Made by a program: the position numbers and the translations under genes. A stretch of 64,000 nt of DNA from Acidimangrovimonas sediminis (GTDB taxonomy: Bacteria > Pseudomonadota > Alphaproteobacteria > Rhodobacterales > Rhodobacteraceae). The notes beneath the pieces are model-generated. The model was not told the DNA's origin, searched no databases, and saw only the letters and a list, made by a program, of their open reading frames with translations. Numbering within the stretch: position 1 is the stretch's first letter; every line of letters begins with the position of its first letter. This document shows, piece by piece, positions 49,506 through 58,261 of the stretch. The DNA lies in contig NZ_PHSN01000014.1 in the NCBI RefSeq assembly GCF_002871005.1, positions 1 to 64,000 on the forward strand. Reading direction: 5' to 3'.

Positions 49506-50822
49506 CTAGTTGGTCAGCTGCGGTAGCCACAGGGCGATCTCGGGGAAGAACAGCACCAGCAGCAGCCCGATGATCTGCAACCCGATGAAGGGCAGCACGG
49601 CGACGAAGATTTCCTGAAGCTCGATGTCCTTGGGCGCAACCGACTTCAGGAAGAAGCAGGCCGGACCGAAGGGCGGCGAAAGGTAGTAGATCTGCAGGTT
49701 CATGGCGAAAAGCACGCCGAACCAGACCGGATCGAACCCGAGGTTGATGACCACCGGCACGAAGATCGGAACGGTGATGAAGAGGATCGCGATCCATTCG
49801 AGGAAGGTGCCCAGCACCATCACGATCAGCATCATCACGACGATCACCGCCAGCGGCGGAATGTTCAGCGACGACAGCAGCCCGTGCAGGAAATCATCGC
49901 CGCCGATGCGGTTGTAGATCCCCACCAGCGAGACCGCGCCGATCACCAGCCAGATGATCGAGCCCACGGTGATGACCGTCTGGCGCATGGCGTCGCGCGC
50001 CATGGTCCAGCTCAGCTCCCGCCGCAGGGCCGCGATTACCATGGAGCCGACGGCGCCCACCGCCGCGGCCTCGGTGATCGTGGCGATGCCGGTGTAGATG
50101 ATGCCCAGCACGACGACGATCAGCAGCCCGGGCAGAACCACGCCCTTGAGGTAGCGCAGGCGCCGGAAGAACGGCAGGCCCGTCTCGGGCACGTCGTAGA
50201 TCGGCGCGAGGCCGGGGTTCAGCCGCACCCGGATCAGGATGTAGGCGACATAGAGCGATGCCAGCAGAACACCCGGCAGGATCGAGGCCGTGAACAGCTT
50301 GGTGATGGAGATCTGCGCGGCCAGTCCGAAGATGATAAGGATGATCGACGGCGGGATCAGCGTGGCCAGCGCGCCCGCGGCACAGATGATGCCGATCGCC
50401 AGCTTGCGGTCGTAGCCCAGCCGCAGCATCTGCGGCAGGGCCACGAGGCCGAGGATCACGATCTCGCCCCCCATCACCCCCGACATCGCCGCCAGAAGCA
50501 CCGCCACGACCGAGGTCTGCACCCCGATGGAGCCATGGAACCGCCCGCCGGCGATCGCCATGGCATCGAAAAGCTCCCGTGCCATGCCGGATCGTTCAAG
50601 CACGTTCGCCATGAACACGAAGAAGGGCACCGCGACGAGGTCGTACTTGGAAAACACCTCCGTCACGTTGGCCGAGACGAGGAAGAAGCCCGCGGTGGTG
50701 CCGAAATAGAGGATCGCCGTGCCCAGCGAGACGGCAAGCGTGGTGATGCCCAGCGGCACCCCCAGCGCCATCAGCCCCAGAAGCGCCAGGACGATCAGGA
50801 TCGTGATGAGTTCAATGCCCAT
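49506..50822 (-). CDS. TRAP transporter large permease (DctM-like), system 2
   Basis: A 438-residue DctM-type channel. It has GLMALGVPLGITTLAVSLGTAI, VAVPFFVFMANVLERSGMARELFDAM, GALATLIPPSIILIIFGL and MVLGTFLEWIAILFITVPIFVPVV, with a C-terminal PPFGPACFFLKSVAPKDI. The loop DVPETGLPFFRRLRYLKG is longer than in many homologues, as in the subgroup with larger subunits. Overlaps the DctQ-like gene by 11 bases. Confidence 0.93.
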   Translation of the reverse strand: MGIELITILIVLALLGLMALGVPLGITTLAVSLGTAILYFGTTAGFFLVSANVTEVFSKYDLVAVPFFVFMANVLERSGMARELFDAMAIAGGRFHGSIGVQTSVVAVLLAAMSGVMGGEIVILGLVALPQMLRLGYDRKLAIGIICAAGALATLIPPSIILIIFGLAAQISITKLFTASILPGVLLASLYVAYILIRVRLNPGLAPIYDVPETGLPFFRRLRYLKGVVLPGLLIVVVLGIIYTGIATITEAAAVGAVGSMVIAALRRELSWTMARDAMRQTVITVGSIIWLVIGAVSLVGIYNRIGGDDFLHGLLSSLNIPPLAVIVVMMLIVMVLGTFLEWIAILFITVPIFVPVVINLGFDPVWFGVLFAMNLQIYYLSPPFGPACFFLKSVAPKDIELQEIFVAVLPFIGLQIIGLLLVLFFPEIALWLPQLTN

Positions 50823-51333
50823 GGCGCGGCTCCATCGCGGGCTCGTCGAACCAGCGGATCAGGTTGGCGATCAGTTGACCGAGGTAGAGGAAGCCGCTGA
50901 CGAGGATCAGCACGTGGAAATAGGCGGGCTGGATCGAGTTCATGGCCGTGCCTGACCGTTCGGGCGAGGCGAACTGGCGCATCGCCGGATCCCAGACCGC
51001 CCAGCACAGGGTGGCGATGGTGACGATGGCGATAACAAGCTGCAGCAGCCGGAACCAGCGCCAGACCCGGGGGCCGACCAGCAGCTCCAGCATGGTGATG
51101 GCGATGTGGCGGTCGCGCTGGGTGACGTAGCCCACAGCCAGCGCCCAGGCCGAGGCGCAGAGCGTCATCACCACTTCCATCGACCAGTCGCTGGGATCGT
51201 TCAGGACATAGCGACGGAACACCTCGATCGCCGAAAGCGCGATGCAGGTGAAATAGAACACGCCGCTGGCCTGGCCGATGAACACGCTTATTCGGTCCAT
51301 CGCCGCGACGAGGCGCGACAGAAGAGCCTTCAT
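50812..51333 (-). CDS. TRAP transporter small permease (DctQ-like), system 2
   Basis: A 173-residue four-helix DctQ-type protein: ASGVFYFTCIALSAIEVFRRYVLNDPSDWSMEV is the usual first region (Arg-Tyr-Val after helix 1), followed by VGYVTQRDRHIAITMLELL. GGAGG five bases before the ATG at 51333 decides the start over an in-frame ATG at 51369. Confidence 0.92.
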   Translation of the reverse strand: MKALLSRLVAAMDRISVFIGQASGVFYFTCIALSAIEVFRRYVLNDPSDWSMEVVMTLCASAWALAVGYVTQRDRHIAITMLELLVGPRVWRWFRLLQLVIAIVTIATLCWAVWDPAMRQFASPERSGTAMNSIQPAYFHVLILVSGFLYLGQLIANLIRWFDEPAMEPRHGH

Positions 51334-51437
51334 GAGGGCCTCCGCATGGGCTGGGAACGGGTGCTGCATGCAGCGGTCACCCGGGGATCAAGTGGCACGC
51401 GGCGCCCCCGTTTCGCGCAGGGGACGCCGCGCCAGGC

Positions 51438-52472
51438 TCACTTCGGCGCGATGCCGAGCGTCTTCATGTAGGCGAGGTCGGCGTCGAGGACCTTCTGCGC
51501 CAGCGCGCTCTTCTTGGCGAAGACCTCCCACTGCCCGCGGGCGACCTTGCGCAGCTCGGCCCGGCTTTCGTCGGACCAGTCGATCAGATGCACCTTGCCG
51601 TCGGCCGCGTCCTTCTTGGCGCGGTCGGCGCTTTGCTTGGCCACGTCCTTGGACAGCGCCGCCATCGCGTCGTACCACCAGCTGCGGATCGTCTTCTGGT
51701 CGGCGGCCGAGATCTTCTTCCACTTCGCATCCGAGATCGTCAGCTGCATCGAAGGCATCGACGAGATCCCGGGATAGAGCGAATAGGGCGCGACCGCGTG
51801 AATGCCGATCTCGGCGTTGTTGATGTAGACCGAGGCGTCGGCCGCATCGACCGTGCCCTTCTGGAGCGCCGAGAACACCTCGGAGAACGGGATCGAGACC
51901 GGCACCGCGCCGGCGGCGGCGAAGATCGCGGATTCAAGGCCCTGCGGCGCGCGGATCTTCTTGCCCTTCATCGCGGCGAAATCAGGGATCGCAACACGGG
52001 CCGGCAGGGCCTCCTTGCCGTAGGGGCCACAGGCCACGGCCTTCACCTTGCCCGCCCCCTCGACCTTGTCGATCGCCTCCTGCAACAGCTTGGTGCCCTG
52101 ATCGTCCTTGCAGAAATCCTGCATCTGCTCGGGCGTGTCATAGCCCGAGATCAGATCGCCCAGCAGCGCGAAGGCGGGTTCCTTGCCCGCGAAATAGCTG
52201 GTCGAGGTGAAGTCGCCGTCGATCACGCCCATCGCGGTGGCATCCAGCGTCTGGTTGCCCGGAACGACCGACCCGTTCGGCAGCAGCTTCATCTTCACCC
52301 GCCCGTCGGTTTCCTTGGCCAGCTTCGGCAGCCAGGTGTCGGTGAAGAACTTCATCGTGAAGTCGTTCGCATTGAACGACGACTGGATCGTCACGGTCAT
52401 CGCCTGAGCGGCGCCCGCGCTGAGCGCGGCGGCGGCGCAGCCGGCAAGGATGGTGCGAGTTATGCTTTTCAT
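51438..52472 (-). CDS. TRAP transporter solute-binding protein (DctP-like), system 2
   Basis: A 344-residue periplasmic protein. Signal peptide MKSITRTILAGCAAAALSAG (cut after AQA), then VTIQSSFNANDFTMKFFTDT, MKLLPNGSVVPGNQTLDATA, the Arg-containing KIRAPQGLESAIFAAAGA and DASVYINNAEIG. It has no lipid anchor. Ligand probably an organic acid; not assignable. First gene of the leftward TRAP operon, divergent from the GntR regulator. Confidence 0.92.
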   Translation of the reverse strand: MKSITRTILAGCAAAALSAGAAQAMTVTIQSSFNANDFTMKFFTDTWLPKLAKETDGRVKMKLLPNGSVVPGNQTLDATAMGVIDGDFTSTSYFAGKEPAFALLGDLISGYDTPEQMQDFCKDDQGTKLLQEAIDKVEGAGKVKAVACGPYGKEALPARVAIPDFAAMKGKKIRAPQGLESAIFAAAGAVPVSIPFSEVFSALQKGTVDAADASVYINNAEIGIHAVAPYSLYPGISSMPSMQLTISDAKWKKISAADQKTIRSWWYDAMAALSKDVAKQSADRAKKDAADGKVHLIDWSDESRAELRKVARGQWEVFAKKSALAQKVLDADLAYMKTLGIAPK

Positions 52473-52520
52473 GTTGCCTCCCTGGGTTCTGACGCCACCT
52501 CCATGGCGCGCGCCTTGACG

Positions 52521-52534
52521 ACTAATATATTAGT
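52521..52534. promoter_or_regulatory. Perfect 14-bp palindrome between dctP-like and gntR
   Basis: ACTAATATATTAGT is exactly self-complementary, lies in the 124-base divergent gap 48 bases from the TRAP gene and 62 from gntR, and directly follows a TTGACG (52515-52520) that may be a -35 box. It is the obvious candidate operator of the FCD-type regulator. Confidence 0.55.
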
Positions 52535-52596
52535 GTATCTCGCGCAAGCTTGCTTTAGGCTGTGTTGAACGACCTCAAACCCGGGATCCGAATTGA

Positions 52597-53304
52597 ATGA
52601 CCGAGGCACTAAGAAATTCAGGCGTCTTTCCAATGCCTTCGAACAAGTCGCGCCGGATTCCAGTGTCCGAGCAGATCTACCAGTCGTTACGGGCCCGGAT
52701 CGTTCGCCTCGTGCTGCAACCGGGCGAAAGCCTCAATCGGCAACAGATCGCCGAAGGGTATCGCGTCAGCCAGTCACCGGTGCGCGACGCGTTCCTTAGG
52801 CTCGAACAGGAAGGGCTGATCGAGATTTTTCCCCAGTCGCGCACGATCGTCACGCCGATCGACATCCACCATGCGCGCGAGACCCAGTTCCTGCGCCTCG
52901 GGCTGGAACTCGAGATCTGCCGCACGCTGGCTGCGAAACGGGATCCGTCGCTTCTGGCCCAGAGCGAACAGATCCTGCTGCGGCAACGGCAGGCGCTGGA
53001 CATCAACGACCTTGAGCGTTTCGCATCGCTCGACTTCGAGTTCCATCTCTCGCTGTGCGATGCGGTCGGCCATGCCGCATTATGGCACCTGATCTCGGAC
53101 CGCTCGGGCCATATCGACCGCCTGCGCCAGCTCAACCTGCCCGACCCGGGCAAACCTGCGACCATCCTGAACTGCCACAGCCAGATCCTCGACGGCATCC
53201 GCGCCGGGAACCTTGGCGCGACCGAGGCGGCGGTGCGCGAACACCTGTCGGGCACGCTTCAGGCGGTGCGGCAGATCATGGCGCTGCACCCCGGGTATTT
53301 TTGA
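52597..53304 (+). CDS. GntR family regulator, FCD subfamily
   Basis: A 235-residue regulator. The winged HTH is IYQSLRARIVRLVLQPGESL, then AEGYRVSQSPVRDAFLRLEQEGLIEIFPQ; the FCD domain has ETQFLRLGLELEICRTL, SLDFEFHLSLCDAVGH and a C-terminal NCHSQILDGI...AVREHL with metal-type His residues. It is divergent from the TRAP system 2 operon and should control it, with the transported acid as effector. An internal ATG (MPSNKSRRIP) 12 codons in is an alternative start. Confidence 0.92.
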   Translation: MTEALRNSGVFPMPSNKSRRIPVSEQIYQSLRARIVRLVLQPGESLNRQQIAEGYRVSQSPVRDAFLRLEQEGLIEIFPQSRTIVTPIDIHHARETQFLRLGLELEICRTLAAKRDPSLLAQSEQILLRQRQALDINDLERFASLDFEFHLSLCDAVGHAALWHLISDRSGHIDRLRQLNLPDPGKPATILNCHSQILDGIRAGNLGATEAAVREHLSGTLQAVRQIMALHPGYF

Positions 53305-53449
53305 CGGAGACGTCGGGCAATCCTTGCCGCTGGCCGGAGATGCGGGGCCACCCTGCCCCACGACCGCACGGCCGCCCCTCTGTCCGCCGTCAGGTCCGGG
53401 GCGCCTGCCGCACCGGCAGACGTCCGAAAACCGGTCGTGAACTCCGGGC

Positions 53450-54118
53450 CTAGGCCAGCTTGGCCAGGACCTTGGCGGTGGCGCCGCTCGCGTCACCAAG
53501 CCTGATCTTGCGGTCGCGCACCTCGGCCTCGCGCGCCTTGCCCCGCTCCTGCCGGGCGATCGCCTCCTTCGCCTCGGTCGCGACCTCGCCGCGCGGCAGG
53601 ACCAGCACACCGCTTTCATCCGCCAGCACCGCGTCGCCCGGCATCACCACCGTGTTGCCGCACGAGACGGGCACGTTGATCGCGCCGCCCAGATCGTAAA
53701 GCCGCGTGGTGATGGCCGAGAGGCCGCGGCACCACATCGGGAAGTCGGAGGCGACGATCTCCTCGGCGTCGGTGCAGGGGCCGTCGACCGCAGCCCCGAC
53801 CGCGCCTGCGGCCTTGGCGGCGACGGTGACACCCCCGCCCCAGCAGGCGTAGCGGTCGTCGTGCAGACGGTCGACGATGACGAAATCGCCGGGCCGCAGC
53901 AGGCCCAGAAGGTGATGCAGCAGGGTCGAATCCGGCCCCGGGATGGCGATGGTCACCGCGGTGCCCACCACCCGGCGGCCCGGCAGGATCGGCTGGATCT
54001 CGCGCGAGAGAAAGCCGCGCAGGCGCCAGTGGCCCAGCGTCGCCGTCTCGCACTGCCGCAGCAGGTCGAGGTCGGCATCGGGGATCTGGGCGGGCATGTC
54101 GTTGATCTGGTAGCTCAT
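53450..54118 (-). CDS. RraA-like protein with altered aldolase active site
   Basis: A 222-residue protein of the RraA/4-hydroxy-4-methyl-2-oxoglutarate (HMG) aldolase fold: GRRVVGTAVTIAIPGPDSTL, LLRPGDFVIVDRLHDD, AAGAVGAAVDGPCTDAEEI and VMPGDAVLADESGVLVLPRG. Canonical aldolases have an Arg-Asp pair in DGxxRD and a GEL motif; here the former is DGPCTD (Arg to Thr) and the latter WGGGV (Glu to Gly). Aldolase activity is therefore doubtful. It is the last gene of the polyamine-type ABC operon, 18 bases after the potC-like permease. Confidence 0.87.
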   Translation of the reverse strand: MSYQINDMPAQIPDADLDLLRQCETATLGHWRLRGFLSREIQPILPGRRVVGTAVTIAIPGPDSTLLHHLLGLLRPGDFVIVDRLHDDRYACWGGGVTVAAKAAGAVGAAVDGPCTDAEEIVASDFPMWCRGLSAITTRLYDLGGAINVPVSCGNTVVMPGDAVLADESGVLVLPRGEVATEAKEAIARQERGKAREAEVRDRKIRLGDASGATAKVLAKLA

Positions 54119-54136
54119 GGTATCCTCTGGGAAAGA

Positions 54137-54928
54137 TCAGCGCCCGAAGGCGCGGGCGAAGCCTACGGAACGCTCGACGATCAGCACGATGCCCAGCGAG
54201 ACCGCGATCAGCAGCACGGCCAGCACGGCGACCATCGGGTCGGTGCGTTCGTCGACGTAGCGATAGATGGCGACCGGCAGCGTGGTCAGCCGGGGCCCCA
54301 CGATGAAGAGCGACAGCACCACCTCGTCGAAGGACAGGATGGCCGAGATCGCCCCCGCCGCCACCAGCCCCGGCACCAGCCGCGGCAGGGTGATGTAGCG
54401 GAAGGTCTGCAAGGGGCGTGCGCCCAGCGTCATCGCCGCCTGCTCGACCTCGGTCCCGAGGTTGCCCAGCGTCGTCTGCAGGATGCGCACGGTGAAGGGC
54501 AGCGTCATCACCAGATGCGCCAGCACGAGGCCCGGGTAGGTGGCCGTCAGGTGCAACTGGGTGAAGATCATCAGGATGCCGAGACCCAGCACGATGGTCG
54601 GCAGGATCAAAGGCGCCAGCACGAAGCTGCGCAGGAAATCGCGGCCCGCAAAGTTCAGCCGGGTCAGCGCATAGGCCGCCGGAAGCCCGAAGGCGAGGCT
54701 CAGCACCATGACGATGGCGGCGATGATCGCGCTGTTGCGGATGCCCGCCATGAAGTTCGCGTTGCCCAGCACCTCGTGATAGTAGCGCAGGCCCCAGCCG
54801 TGCGGCGGGAAGTTGAGGTAATCGTCGGTGCTGAACGAGATCAGCAGGACGAGGATCAGCGGCAGGAAGATGAAGGCGAAGACCGCGATCACGTAGAGCC
54901 GCCCGAGTTTCGGAAGTAACGACTGCAT
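54137..54928 (-). CDS. ABC transporter permease (PotC-like)
   Basis: A 263-residue six-helix permease of the spermidine/putrescine family: FAFIFLPLILVLLISFSTDDYLNFPPHGWGLRYY is the PotC signature N-terminal region (fragment FSTDDYLNFPPHGW), and the EAA loop is VEQAAMTLGARPLQTFRYITLP. It pairs with the PotB-like permease 9 bases upstream. Confidence 0.92.
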   Translation of the reverse strand: MQSLLPKLGRLYVIAVFAFIFLPLILVLLISFSTDDYLNFPPHGWGLRYYHEVLGNANFMAGIRNSAIIAAIVMVLSLAFGLPAAYALTRLNFAGRDFLRSFVLAPLILPTIVLGLGILMIFTQLHLTATYPGLVLAHLVMTLPFTVRILQTTLGNLGTEVEQAAMTLGARPLQTFRYITLPRLVPGLVAAGAISAILSFDEVVLSLFIVGPRLTTLPVAIYRYVDERTDPMVAVLAVLLIAVSLGIVLIVERSVGFARAFGR

Positions 54929-54937
54929 GTCCGCCCC

Positions 54938-55837
54938 CTAGCCCAGCCGCTTCACCAGCCGCCCGGCGACCAGAAGCGCGATGAAGAAGATCACCAGCAT
55001 GACGAAGCTCAGCGCCGCCGCCGTGGGCCAGTCGAGCGAGACCAGCGCCATGTTGTAGACTTCGGTCGCCAGCACGAAGACCCGGCCACCGCCCAGAAGC
55101 TCCGGCGTGATGAAGGACGAGACCGACAGCACGAAGCCGATGGTCAGCCCGGCCACGATGGCGGGGGCCGAGAGCGGCAGCGTCACCTTGAGGAACACCG
55201 TGGCGGGCGGGGCGCCCAGGCTCATCGCCGCCTCGTCCAGTCGCCGGTCCAGCCGGTCGAGCCCGGCCATCACGGTGAGGAAGATGTAGGGCATGATGCT
55301 TTCGGTCAGGCCGATGACCACGCCGGTGTAATTGTTCACCATGCGGATCGGGTCGTGGATCAGGCCCAGCGATTGCAGGAAGGAATTGACGAAGCCGTTG
55401 TCGCCCAGCGTCACCATCCAGCCATAGGCGCGCACCACCACCGACACCAGCAGCGGCGAGGTGGCCAGCACCGCCAGCACCGTGCGCCAGCGCGATTCCA
55501 TCCGAAGAAGCGTCAGCGCCACCGGATAGGCCATTGCGGTCGCCAGCACCGTCGCGGTCATCGACAGCTCCAGCGAGCGCAGCAGCAGGTCGAGGTAGTA
55601 GGGATCGGAGAAGACGTCGCGATAGGTGTCGAGGCTGACGGCGGGGATGATCGCGCCGTTGTCCGACTGGTTCAGCGCCATGCGGAACAGCCAGACCAGC
55701 GGCCCGATGAAGGAAAAGCACAGCACCAGCAGCACCGGCGCCATCAGGATCCAGGGCGTCAGCGGCCCGCCGGTGCCGGGTTCGCGGAAGGCTGCGGCGG
55801 CCCGGCGTTTCGCGGGGGCGGCGGGAACGGCGGTCAT
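54938..55837 (-). CDS. ABC transporter permease (PotB-like)
   Basis: A 299-residue permease. It has [70 protein letters not shown] and the EAA loop [21 protein letters not shown]. The start at 55837 overlaps the ATPase stop by ATGA. The frame is open far upstream, but the N-terminus [12 protein letters not shown] fits. Confidence 0.92.
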   Translation of the reverse strand: MTAVPAAPAKRRAAAAFREPGTGGPLTPWILMAPVLLVLCFSFIGPLVWLFRMALNQSDNGAIIPAVSLDTYRDVFSDPYYLDLLLRSLELSMTATVLATAMAYPVALTLLRMESRWRTVLAVLATSPLLVSVVVRAYGWMVTLGDNGFVNSFLQSLGLIHDPIRMVNNYTGVVIGLTESIMPYIFLTVMAGLDRLDRRLDEAAMSLGAPPATVFLKVTLPLSAPAIVAGLTIGFVLSVSSFITPELLGGGRVFVLATEVYNMALVSLDWPTAAALSFVMLVIFFIALLVAGRLVKRLG

Positions 55838-56946
55838 GCGGGGAACACCCGGATCGCCTCGGGCCGCCAGGTCAGACCCACGGCCCGGCCCGGACGCGCG
55901 CTGTCGTCGCCCGGTCCGCCGGGGCGCAGCTCGGCAAAGATCATCTGGCCCCCCTCCAGCTCCACCTCGATCTCCAGCGCATTGCCCATGAAAGCGCGGC
56001 GGTGAACCACGCCCTGAAGGATCCCCTCGTCGGGGGTGCAAAGCTCCACCGCGTGGGGCCGCAGGACGGCGGTGACGTCGGGCCCGGGGGGCAGGTCTGC
56101 CGCATGCGGGAGGGCGCGGCCATTCAGCTCCAGCCGCGCCGCGGCGCCGCTGCCGGTTACCCGGCAGTCGAAGCCGTTGGCCCGCCCGATGAAATGCGAC
56201 ACGAAGCGCGAGCCGGGCCGGTCGTAGATCTCTTCCGGCGTGCCCACCTGCTCCAGCTTGCCGCCGTTCATCACCGCGATCCGGTCGCAGAGCGTCAGCG
56301 CCTCCTGCTGGTCGTGGGTGACGAACAGCGTGGTGATGCCGGTGCGCATCTGGATATCGCGCAGCTCGAACCGCATCTCGTCGCGCAGCCGCGCGTCGAG
56401 GTTCGAAAGCGGCTCGTCCAGCAACAGGATATCGGGGCGGATGACGATGGCGCGGGCGATCGCCACCCGCTGCTGTTGGCCGCCCGACAGCTGCGCGGGC
56501 TTGCGGTCCCCCAAACCATCCAGACGGACGGTGCGCAGCGCCTCCTGCACCCGGTCGGCCACCTCCGTGCGACCAAGCTTTCGCAGCCGCAGCCCGAAGG
56601 CCACGTTCTGCGCCACGCTCATGTGCGGAAACAGCGCGTAGGACTGGAACACGAGGCCCAGGTTGCGTTCCCACGGGGGCCGGGCGACGATATCGTCCCC
56701 GCCCACGAGGATCCGCCCCGAGGTCGGCGCGATCAGCCCGGCCACCATGCGCAGCGTCGTGGTCTTGCCGCAGCCGGAGGGGCCGAGCAGGCCAAGGAAC
56801 TCGCCCCGCCGGATCCCCAGGTTCAGGCCGTCCACGGCGGGCTTGTCCCCGCCGTAGTCGAAGGTCAGGTTCTCAACCGTGACATGTGCCGTATCGGGCG
56901 CCGAAGCGGAAGCCGGGCCAGTGCTGGCGCGCGCGCCATCCTGCAT
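55834..56946 (-). CDS. ABC transporter ATP-binding protein (PotA-like)
   Basis: A 370-residue ATPase. It has Walker [11 protein letters not shown], the signature [16 protein letters not shown], Walker [39 protein letters not shown] and a C-terminal TOBE domain ([17 protein letters not shown]). I prefer the ATG at 56946 because GAGGGGTG lies about 10 bases upstream; an ATG at 56964 overlapping the previous stop is also possible. Confidence 0.92.
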   Translation of the reverse strand: MQDGARASTGPASASAPDTAHVTVENLTFDYGGDKPAVDGLNLGIRRGEFLGLLGPSGCGKTTTLRMVAGLIAPTSGRILVGGDDIVARPPWERNLGLVFQSYALFPHMSVAQNVAFGLRLRKLGRTEVADRVQEALRTVRLDGLGDRKPAQLSGGQQQRVAIARAIVIRPDILLLDEPLSNLDARLRDEMRFELRDIQMRTGITTLFVTHDQQEALTLCDRIAVMNGGKLEQVGTPEEIYDRPGSRFVSHFIGRANGFDCRVTGSGAAARLELNGRALPHAADLPPGPDVTAVLRPHAVELCTPDEGILQGVVHRRAFMGNALEIEVELEGGQMIFAELRPGGPGDDSARPGRAVGLTWRPEAIRVFPA

Positions 56947-56963
56947 CGTCAGATCACCCCTCA

Positions 56964-58049
56964 TCAGCGCCCGGGCACGATCTTGCGCTGCCAGTCCTTG
57001 GTCCACTTGCCCGCGACCGTGGCCTCCCACGCCCAGTCGAAGGGCAGCATCTGGTCAAGCTTGCTGGCCGCGGTCTTGGCCCCCGCCTCGGCCGAGATCT
57101 TCGCCTTGGGGTTCACCGGCGCGTAGTACATCGCCTCGGTGAAGGCCTTCTGCGCCTTGGCCGAAAGCGCGTAATCAATGAACGCCTTGGCCGCCGGCGT
57201 GTTGGGCGCGCCCTTCACCAGGTTGATCGTGTTGATCTGCAGGACGCTGCCCTCCTTCGGCAGCATGACGCCCAGCTTGTCGGGGTTCTTCTGGGCATAG
57301 AACTGCGCCCGCGCGTTCCAGCCGGTCGCCATGTCCAGATCGCCGTTCAGCACCATGGTGTAGCCGTCGGGCTTCGGGTCGAAGGTCTGGACCGAGGGCG
57401 ACAGCGTGGCGAGCTTGTCGACCGCCTTGCTGACGGATTTTGTGTAATCCTCGCCCAGCGATTTCGCGACGATCGCCAGAAGTGCCGCGCCCTGGATGTT
57501 GGGCATCGAGCTTATCCCCAGGCGCCCCTTCAGCTTCTTGTCCCAGAGCGCGTCGATCGAGGTGGGCGGCGTCGGGAACGCCTTCTTGCTGTAGACGAAG
57601 ACGAGGTTGTCGAAGGTCACGGCGGGGCCGTAGCCTTTCTTGATGATCGCCTGTTTCGACAGCTCGCCGATCACCGGATTCTCGGAAACCGGAAGCTTCG
57701 CCAGAAGCCCCTCCTTGTCGCCGATCAGGCTGGTCGAGGCGTCGAAGATCACCACGTCGACCTGCGGCGACCCCTTCTGCGCCCTGAGCGTGCCGAGCAT
57801 CTGGGCCGAGTTGCCGGTGGTGTAGTATTTCACCGTGACGCCGGGGTGCGCCTTCTCGAAGGGTTTCACCACGGCCTCGGTGTACTTGTCCTGGAAGAGG
57901 CCCGAATACGCCATCAGCGTCACGGTGCCCTTCAGGTCGTCAGCCTGCGCCGGGGCGAAGCCGCCCAGCGTGCCCACGGCAAGGGTCAGCGCACCGCCGA
58001 GGATCGTGCGGCGGGTGGCGGAATTGCCGGATGTCCGGTGTTTGGTCAT
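56964..58049 (-). CDS. ABC transporter substrate-binding protein (PotD/Fbp-like)
   Basis: A 361-residue periplasmic protein with a Tat-type N-terminus (SATRRTILGGALTLAVGTLGG, cut after AQA). It has TVTLMAYSGLFQDKYTEAVVKPF, DVVIFDASTSLIGDKEG, GPAVTFDNLVFVYSKKAF, the ligand stretch GDLDMATGWNARAQFY and a C-terminal MYYAPVNPKAKI. This group binds polyamines, opines, aminoalkylphosphonates or ferric complexes. First gene of the leftward operon; divergent from the gamma-glutamyltransferase gene. Confidence 0.9.
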   Translation of the reverse strand: MTKHRTSGNSATRRTILGGALTLAVGTLGGFAPAQADDLKGTVTLMAYSGLFQDKYTEAVVKPFEKAHPGVTVKYYTTGNSAQMLGTLRAQKGSPQVDVVIFDASTSLIGDKEGLLAKLPVSENPVIGELSKQAIIKKGYGPAVTFDNLVFVYSKKAFPTPPTSIDALWDKKLKGRLGISSMPNIQGAALLAIVAKSLGEDYTKSVSKAVDKLATLSPSVQTFDPKPDGYTMVLNGDLDMATGWNARAQFYAQKNPDKLGVMLPKEGSVLQINTINLVKGAPNTPAAKAFIDYALSAKAQKAFTEAMYYAPVNPKAKISAEAGAKTAASKLDQMLPFDWAWEATVAGKWTKDWQRKIVPGR

Positions 58050-58140
58050 GTCGTCTTCCCTGTTGGTCGGGTCTGGCCGAGGCCTCGCTGTCGAGGCTTC
58101 TGCCGGCCTTGATGGCCCCAAGTGAGGAAGCCGGGGGTGC

Positions 58141-58157
58141 TTTCTGTCCAATAGAAA
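58141..58157. promoter_or_regulatory. Candidate operator in the ABC/GGT divergent region
   Basis: TTTCT-GTCCAAT-AGAAA is an inverted repeat with 5-base arms (also TTC-N9-GAA, a LysR-like T-N11-A form) in an A/T-rich island between the divergent genes. Its CCAATAGAAA part recurs at 39653-39662 upstream of TRAP system 1. Confidence 0.35.
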
Positions 58158-58261
58158 ATTCTTCGTTTCCCCATAAAAGTTACGGCGTTGGCAAGCGGCG
58201 GAAGCTGGGGTACGGCTGGGTCGATTCTCCGCTTTCCCTCCCCCTTCGACAGGCGCTTCAC

